Shown: positions 7,164 to 10,138 of the stretch, one piece after another
Layout: every line of letters starts with the position of its first letter
Position numbering within the stretch: position 1 is the first letter of the stretch
From: Methyloceanibacter sp.
Lineage (GTDB): Bacteria > Pseudomonadota > Alphaproteobacteria > Rhizobiales > Methyloligellaceae
Assembly (NCBI GenBank): GCA_025449615.1
Contig: JANWJA010000090.1
Span: 1 to 10,138, forward strand
Length of the DNA: 10,138 nt
Reading direction: 5' to 3'
Notes under the pieces: model-generated
Seen by the model: the letters and a program-made list of their open reading frames with translations, nothing else
What the model was told of the DNA's origin: nothing
Databases searched by the model: none
Made by a program: the position numbers and the translations under genes

Positions 7164-7502
7164 ATGAGCCAAGATATGAGCAATGCAGATGTGCTAGATC
7201 GACTGGCTGCGACCATCAAGGCGAGACGGAAGTCGAAGCCGGAGGAATCCTACACGCGCCGGCTGATCGACAGCGCGCCGATCAAGCCTGCCAAGAAGCT
7301 CGGCGAAGAGGCGGTCGAGATGGCAATTGCCGCCATCGCGCAAGACGACGACGCGCTGATCGGCGAGGCCGCCGATCTGCTCTATCATATGCTCGTCGTG
7401 CTGGAGTGCCGCGGAGTGGGTATCGAAGAGGTGTTGCGTGAGCTCGAGCGGCGCATGGGCGAGTCCGGTCTCGAGGAAAAGAAGCGCAGGGCCTCGCGCT
7501 AA
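7164..7502 (+). CDS. hisE: Phosphoribosyl-ATP pyrophosphatase (HisE)
   Basis: A 112-residue all-alpha enzyme of the MazG-like superfamily that hydrolyses phosphoribosyl-ATP to phosphoribosyl-AMP and pyrophosphate, the second histidine step. Landmarks from this start: the ESYTRRL segment (28-34), the metal-binding helix KKLGEEAVEMAIA (43-55) and the second acidic helix GEAADLLYHMLVVLE (67-81), which together form the EExxE...ExxD metal site. It is a stand-alone HisE with no HisI cyclohydrolase domain. I chose ATG 7164 because AAGGTG sits just upstream and the length fits the family. ATG 7125 and ATG 7176 are possible alternatives. It follows hisF after about 105 nt and precedes coaA by 21 nt. 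Confidence 0.95.
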   Translation: MSQDMSNADVLDRLAATIKARRKSKPEESYTRRLIDSAPIKPAKKLGEEAVEMAIAAIAQDDDALIGEAADLLYHMLVVLECRGVGIEEVLRELERRMGESGLEEKKRRASR

Positions 7503-7523
7503 GTTTGAGCCCAACGGTCTCCC

Positions 7524-8468
7524 ATGACCTCCGTCGCGTTCTCTCCCTATATCGTCTATGGCCGCGAGGACTGGTCGCGTCTGCGTGCCGACACGCCGAT
7601 GCCGCTCGACGAAAGCGAGCTCGAGAATCTGAGCGGCTTGACCGAGCGGGTTTCGACTTCGGAAGTGGTCGAGATCTATTTGCCGCTGTCGAGGCTGCTC
7701 AATCTTTATGTCGAGGCCTCGCAGGGCCTGCATGGTTTGACGACCCGCTTCCTGCGGAAGGGCGACGGCAAGATGCCCTTCATCGTCGGGCTTGCAGGCA
7801 GCGTGGCCGCGGGCAAGAGCACGACGGCGCGCGTGCTGCAGGCGCTGCTGGCGCGCTGGCCAAGCCATCCGAGAGTCGATCTGGTGCCGACCGACGGCTT
7901 CCTCTACAGCAATGCCATTCTTGAAGAGCGCGGGCTGATGGGGCGGAAAGGCTTCCCCGAAAGCTACGATCTGCCGAAGCTTCTGAATTTCTTAGCCGAC
8001 TTGAAGTCCGGCAAGACTCCGATCGAGGCTCCGGTCTATTCGCATCTGATCTACGACACTCTGCCCGATCAGGGCATCGTACTCGACCGGCCGGACATCG
8101 TGATCGTCGAGGGATTGAACGTGCTGCAGCCGGCGAAGCTGCCAAAGGACGGCCAGGCCATCCCGTTCGTATCGGACTTCTTCGATTTCTCGATCTATAT
8201 CGACGCGGCGGAGGAGATGGTCGAGAGCTGGTATGTCGAGCGATTCTTGCGCTTACGCCAAACCGCGTTCCGCGATCCGGCGTCATATTTCCACCGTTAC
8301 GCGACGCTCTCCGAGGACGAGGCCAAGGCGACCGGCCTCTCGATTTGGCGGACCATCAATCTCGTCAATCTGCAAGAGAACATCCTGCCGACGCGGCAGC
8401 GCGCGGACCTGATCCTGCGCAAGGGCGCAGACCACGAAGTCGAGACGGTGGCGATTCGGAAGCTGTAA
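7524..8468 (+). CDS. coaA: Type I pantothenate kinase (CoaA)
   Basis: A 314-residue kinase that phosphorylates pantothenate, the first and usually rate-controlling step of coenzyme A synthesis. It is of the prokaryotic P-loop type that CoA normally feedback-inhibits. Motifs: Walker A GSVAAGKS (92-99), PTDGFLYSN (122-130) with the catalytic Asp D124 (E. coli D127), the substrate block YSHLIYD (172-178) with H174 (E. coli H177), the strand [11 protein letters not shown] (192-202), and the aromatic, basic region [20 protein letters not shown] (241-260) near the pantothenate and CoA sites. Length is normal. ATG 7524 lacks a clear ribosome site and lies 21 nt behind hisE, so co-transcription with the his genes is likely. 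Its stop is 3 nt from that of the convergent outer-membrane gene. Confidence 0.98.
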   Translation: MTSVAFSPYIVYGREDWSRLRADTPMPLDESELENLSGLTERVSTSEVVEIYLPLSRLLNLYVEASQGLHGLTTRFLRKGDGKMPFIVGLAGSVAAGKSTTARVLQALLARWPSHPRVDLVPTDGFLYSNAILEERGLMGRKGFPESYDLPKLLNFLADLKSGKTPIEAPVYSHLIYDTLPDQGIVLDRPDIVIVEGLNVLQPAKLPKDGQAIPFVSDFFDFSIYIDAAEEMVESWYVERFLRLRQTAFRDPASYFHRYATLSEDEAKATGLSIWRTINLVNLQENILPTRQRADLILRKGADHEVETVAIRKL

Positions 8469-8488
8469 GAGCTATTTGATCGGCTCTT
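8467..8488. terminator. Possible two-way stem-loop at the coaA/outer-membrane-gene junction
   Basis: AAGAGC (8467-8472) pairs perfectly with GCTCTT (8483-8488) around a 10-nt loop. It overlaps both the coaA stop (8466-8468) and the stop of the opposing gene (complement of 8472-8474). There is no T-run beyond the stem's own TT, so termination in either direction is only possible, not shown. Confidence 0.3.
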
Positions 8489-9563
8489 GGTAGAGCTGCG
8501 ACGAACCGAGTCCGATATTCAACCGGAGCTGGGTGCGAATCGCGAGGGCATCGTCGTCGGCGATATGGGTCTGATTGATCTTACCCAGCGACGGCGGATC
8601 GGCGTCGAGATATTTCATCTGTGGCGCATAAGAAAAATACTCGTAGTTAGTTAGAAGCGATAGGCTGGTTCTCGGACCGAATTGCTTCCGCGTCTCGAAA
8701 CTCAAGCTGCCGATGAAGGCGACTTCGTCGTTGGAGAGGCCAAGCTTCGTCGAGGAGAGTCCCGTCGGGGTGAATTTGCCGTCATAGTCCACATTGGCGT
8801 CATAGACGCCGCCCCTCAGAGTGACGAAGGAGCGCAAGCCCCAACTGTTGCTCGGCCAGAAATAGCCGAGAATGTTGTACTCTCCGCCGATCGAGAGGAA
8901 GCCGCCGGAATAGGTGGTATCGAGAGTCTCGCTGTATTTCAGCGCCGACCCGACGCCTGCTGTGGAAAGTTTCAGTTTGTTGTCCTGATCAATGCCGCGG
9001 ACATCGGCACCGATGCCAATGTAGCCGAAGCGGAATAGGTAGCCGCCGGCATCCGGCAGGGGTGCTGGCTCCTGACCGAAGCGCAGTTCACCGCTTCCGG
9101 CCCAGTAGTCCACGTCGCGGTCGGTTTTGGTCTTAAACGCCCGGAAGGTGGCGCTGTCGTTCCCGGGGGTGTCGACGATGTTCTCAACCGTGCAGGTCAA
9201 GTTGGCGCCGCTCTGGCAATGCGTTGTTTCGCCATCGTCGACATTGGCGAAGAAGCCACCGATCACGCCGGTAACCGGCGTTGAACCCCAACGGCCGAAT
9301 GGTGTCTCGATCTGACCACTGATGACGCCGCCGGTGGCATCGAAGCTGTCATTAGTCTGCTTGCTGACGGTGTTGCCCTGGCGGTTGATCTTGAAGGTGA
9401 AATCCATGTCGGGAAGCTGGAGCGCCTGGAAGCCGCCGCCGATCGTCACGATGGTGCCGCCCGGGGTCGTCATGGTGGCATCTTGCGCCATGGCTCCGTC
9501 AGCCAAACCTACTGTCGCTCCCGCCAAAACAACAGCCGCGCAAATCCGCATCGATCTCTTCAA
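8472..9563 (-). CDS. Secreted, probable outer-membrane beta-barrel protein, family not recognised
   Basis: About 363 residues from the chosen start. A classic Sec signal peptide (basic KRSMR, hydrophobic core, AMA before QDA, about 26 residues) leads to a mature protein rich in Gly, Ser, Thr, Asn and Asp with many short amphipathic strands. Examples are GGFLSIGGEYNILGYF, SFVTLRGGVYDANVDYDG, VAFIGSLSFETRKQFG, SLSLLTNYEYFSYAP and AIRTQLRLNIGLG near the end. This pattern fits an outer-membrane barrel. The C-terminus (SQLYQEPIK) lacks the terminal aromatic residue typical of porins. Two cysteines close together (HCQSGANLTC) may form a disulfide. Start choice: TTG 9561-9563 has GGGGGA 7 nt upstream. 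ATG 9549-9551 (four residues later) and ATG 9585-9587 (eight earlier, no ribosome site) are alternatives. It converges on coaA. Function unknown. Confidence 0.85.
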   Translation of the reverse strand: MKRSMRICAAVVLAGATVGLADGAMAQDATMTTPGGTIVTIGGGFQALQLPDMDFTFKINRQGNTVSKQTNDSFDATGGVISGQIETPFGRWGSTPVTGVIGGFFANVDDGETTHCQSGANLTCTVENIVDTPGNDSATFRAFKTKTDRDVDYWAGSGELRFGQEPAPLPDAGGYLFRFGYIGIGADVRGIDQDNKLKLSTAGVGSALKYSETLDTTYSGGFLSIGGEYNILGYFWPSNSWGLRSFVTLRGGVYDANVDYDGKFTPTGLSSTKLGLSNDEVAFIGSLSFETRKQFGPRTSLSLLTNYEYFSYAPQMKYLDADPPSLGKINQTHIADDDALAIRTQLRLNIGLGSSQLYQEPIK

Positions 9564-9570
9564 GACCCGA

Positions 9571-9576
9571 TCCCCC
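9571..9576 (-). promoter_or_regulatory. Ribosome binding site favouring the TTG start of the outer-membrane gene
   Basis: GGGGGA on the minus strand lies 7 nt before TTG 9561-9563. No comparable site precedes the upstream ATG at 9585-9587, while the downstream ATG has a weaker GAAGAG. Confidence 0.4.
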
Positions 9577-9682
9577 ACGCAAATCATTCGGACGCGAGGA
9601 TAACAGTTGCGGGTGTAAATGTATTCATGACCAAGCCGATTTGGCCGTCCGCGTGGCCGAAAAGCAACAGGCAGGTTGTGGT

Positions 9683-10138
9683 CTAGCCGAGCAGCCCGCG
9701 TGACTTGGCAAGATCGCAGAGCGAGGTCTCGGGGCGCGCGCCGATATGGGAGATGATCTCGGCTGCCGCGAGGCTACCCAAGCCGCCGCAAACTGCGAGC
9801 GGGAGACCTTGCGTATAGCCATAGAGGAAGCCCGCCGCATAGAGGTCGCCGGCGCCGGTAACATCAACCACTGCCTTCACTTTTTCCGGTTTGACGAGAA
9901 TTGTTTCACCGCCTGCGGCGATCACCGAACCGGCCGCCGATCGGGTCAGGACAGCGACCTCGCAATCGGCAAGAGCCCGGATGGCCGCTTCCTCGAAGCT
10001 ATTCACCTCATAGAGCGCCGTAATCTCGGTCTCATTGGCGAAGACGATATCGGCCTCGTCGCTGACAAAGGCCCGGAAATCGGCCCGGTGGCGGTCGACG
10101 CAGAAGGCATCCGAAAGGCTCAAGGCGACCTTGGCGCC
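9683..10138 (-). CDS. PfkB-family carbohydrate kinase, probably adenosine kinase, C-terminal part
   Basis: The frame is open to the right window edge, so about 151 C-terminal residues are present and the N-terminal half, with the lid and the first PfkB signature, is missing. The visible part begins AKVALSLSDAFCVDRHRADF. It then has the strand block DIVFANETEITALY, the strand VAVLTRSAAGS, and the second PfkB signature VVDVTGAGDLYAAGFLYG. Its GAGD supplies the catalytic Asp (complement of 9845-9847) and the anion hole. AAAEIISHIGARPETSL follows near the end. The wording of these blocks fits the enzymes annotated as adenosine kinase in Hyphomicrobiales, which phosphorylate adenosine to AMP. Ribokinase-like sugar kinases remain possible. 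The TTG near 10123 is internal, not the start. The stop is 119 nt upstream of the outer-membrane gene on the same strand. Confidence 0.92.
   Translation of the reverse strand, partial: GAKVALSLSDAFCVDRHRADFRAFVSDEADIVFANETEITALYEVNSFEEAAIRALADCEVAVLTRSAAGSVIAAGGETILVKPEKVKAVVDVTGAGDLYAAGFLYGYTQGLPLAVCGGLGSLAAAEIISHIGARPETSLCDLAKSRGLLG

Noticed and set aside
3409..8468. A his attenuator with a histidine-rich leader peptide
   Set aside because: I looked upstream of hisB and hisE and found no short frame with consecutive His codons and no terminator-antiterminator pair.
9588..9682. A hairpin (GGCC arms) after the kinase gene as an intrinsic terminator
   Set aside because: The 4-bp GGCC self-complement with an 8-nt loop and no T-run is too weak to call.
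1..10138. Mobile elements, CRISPR arrays, tRNA genes, toxin-antitoxin or defence genes
   Set aside because: No terminal repeats, transposase or integrase motifs, regularly spaced repeats or tRNA-like folds were seen; nearly all of the window is accounted for by core-type genes in compact order.

Overview
The window is an ordinary, densely packed, GC-rich chromosomal segment of an alphaproteobacterium, most likely of the order Hyphomicrobiales (Rhizobiales). The basis is the protein sequences (HslV beginning with a short extension before WHGTTIL, a separate monofunctional HisE, a PfkB-type adenosine kinase of the form usual in that order) and the gene order mltA-smr / hslU-hslV / hisB...hisE-coaA, which I recall as typical of that group. 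I see no mobile element, CRISPR array, tRNA or rRNA, and no sign of recent transfer. Genus cannot be fixed from this sequence.

Layout, left to right. (1) 1-1397, plus strand: the 3' part of mltA (lytic transglycosylase, cut by the window edge) followed by a small Smr-domain protein. (2) 1410-3274, minus strand: hslV-hslU, the two-component ATP-dependent HslUV protease, with stop and start overlapping by 4 nt. (3) 3275-3408: a 134-bp divergent control region holding a candidate heat-shock-type promoter for hslVU and two related CTTGAG half-palindromes. (4) 3409-8468, plus strand: a histidine cluster hisB - DUF2628 membrane protein - hisH - hisA - small two-helix membrane protein - hisF - hisE, then coaA. 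(5) 8472-9563, minus strand: a secreted, probably outer-membrane beta-barrel protein that I cannot assign to a named family. (6) 9683 to the right edge, minus strand: the C-terminal part of a PfkB-family kinase, probably adenosine kinase.

How the genes work together: HisE hydrolyses phosphoribosyl-ATP, HisA isomerises ProFAR to PRFAR, HisH and HisF form the glutamine-dependent synthase that makes imidazole glycerol phosphate plus AICAR, and HisB dehydrates it. The other steps (hisG, hisI, hisD, hisC and the phosphatase) are not here. CoaA starts coenzyme A synthesis from pantothenate and sits directly behind hisE. Two uncharacterised membrane proteins lie inside the his cluster and are the least explained part of it. 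HslUV and MltA concern protein quality control and cell-wall turnover and are probably neighbours only by chromosomal order.

I found no clear new multi-gene system. The points worth a second look are the nearly leaderless layout of the putative heat-shock promoter before hslV, the unexplained membrane proteins among the his genes, the unassigned outer-membrane protein, and similar hairpins straddling the stop codons at both convergent gene junctions.
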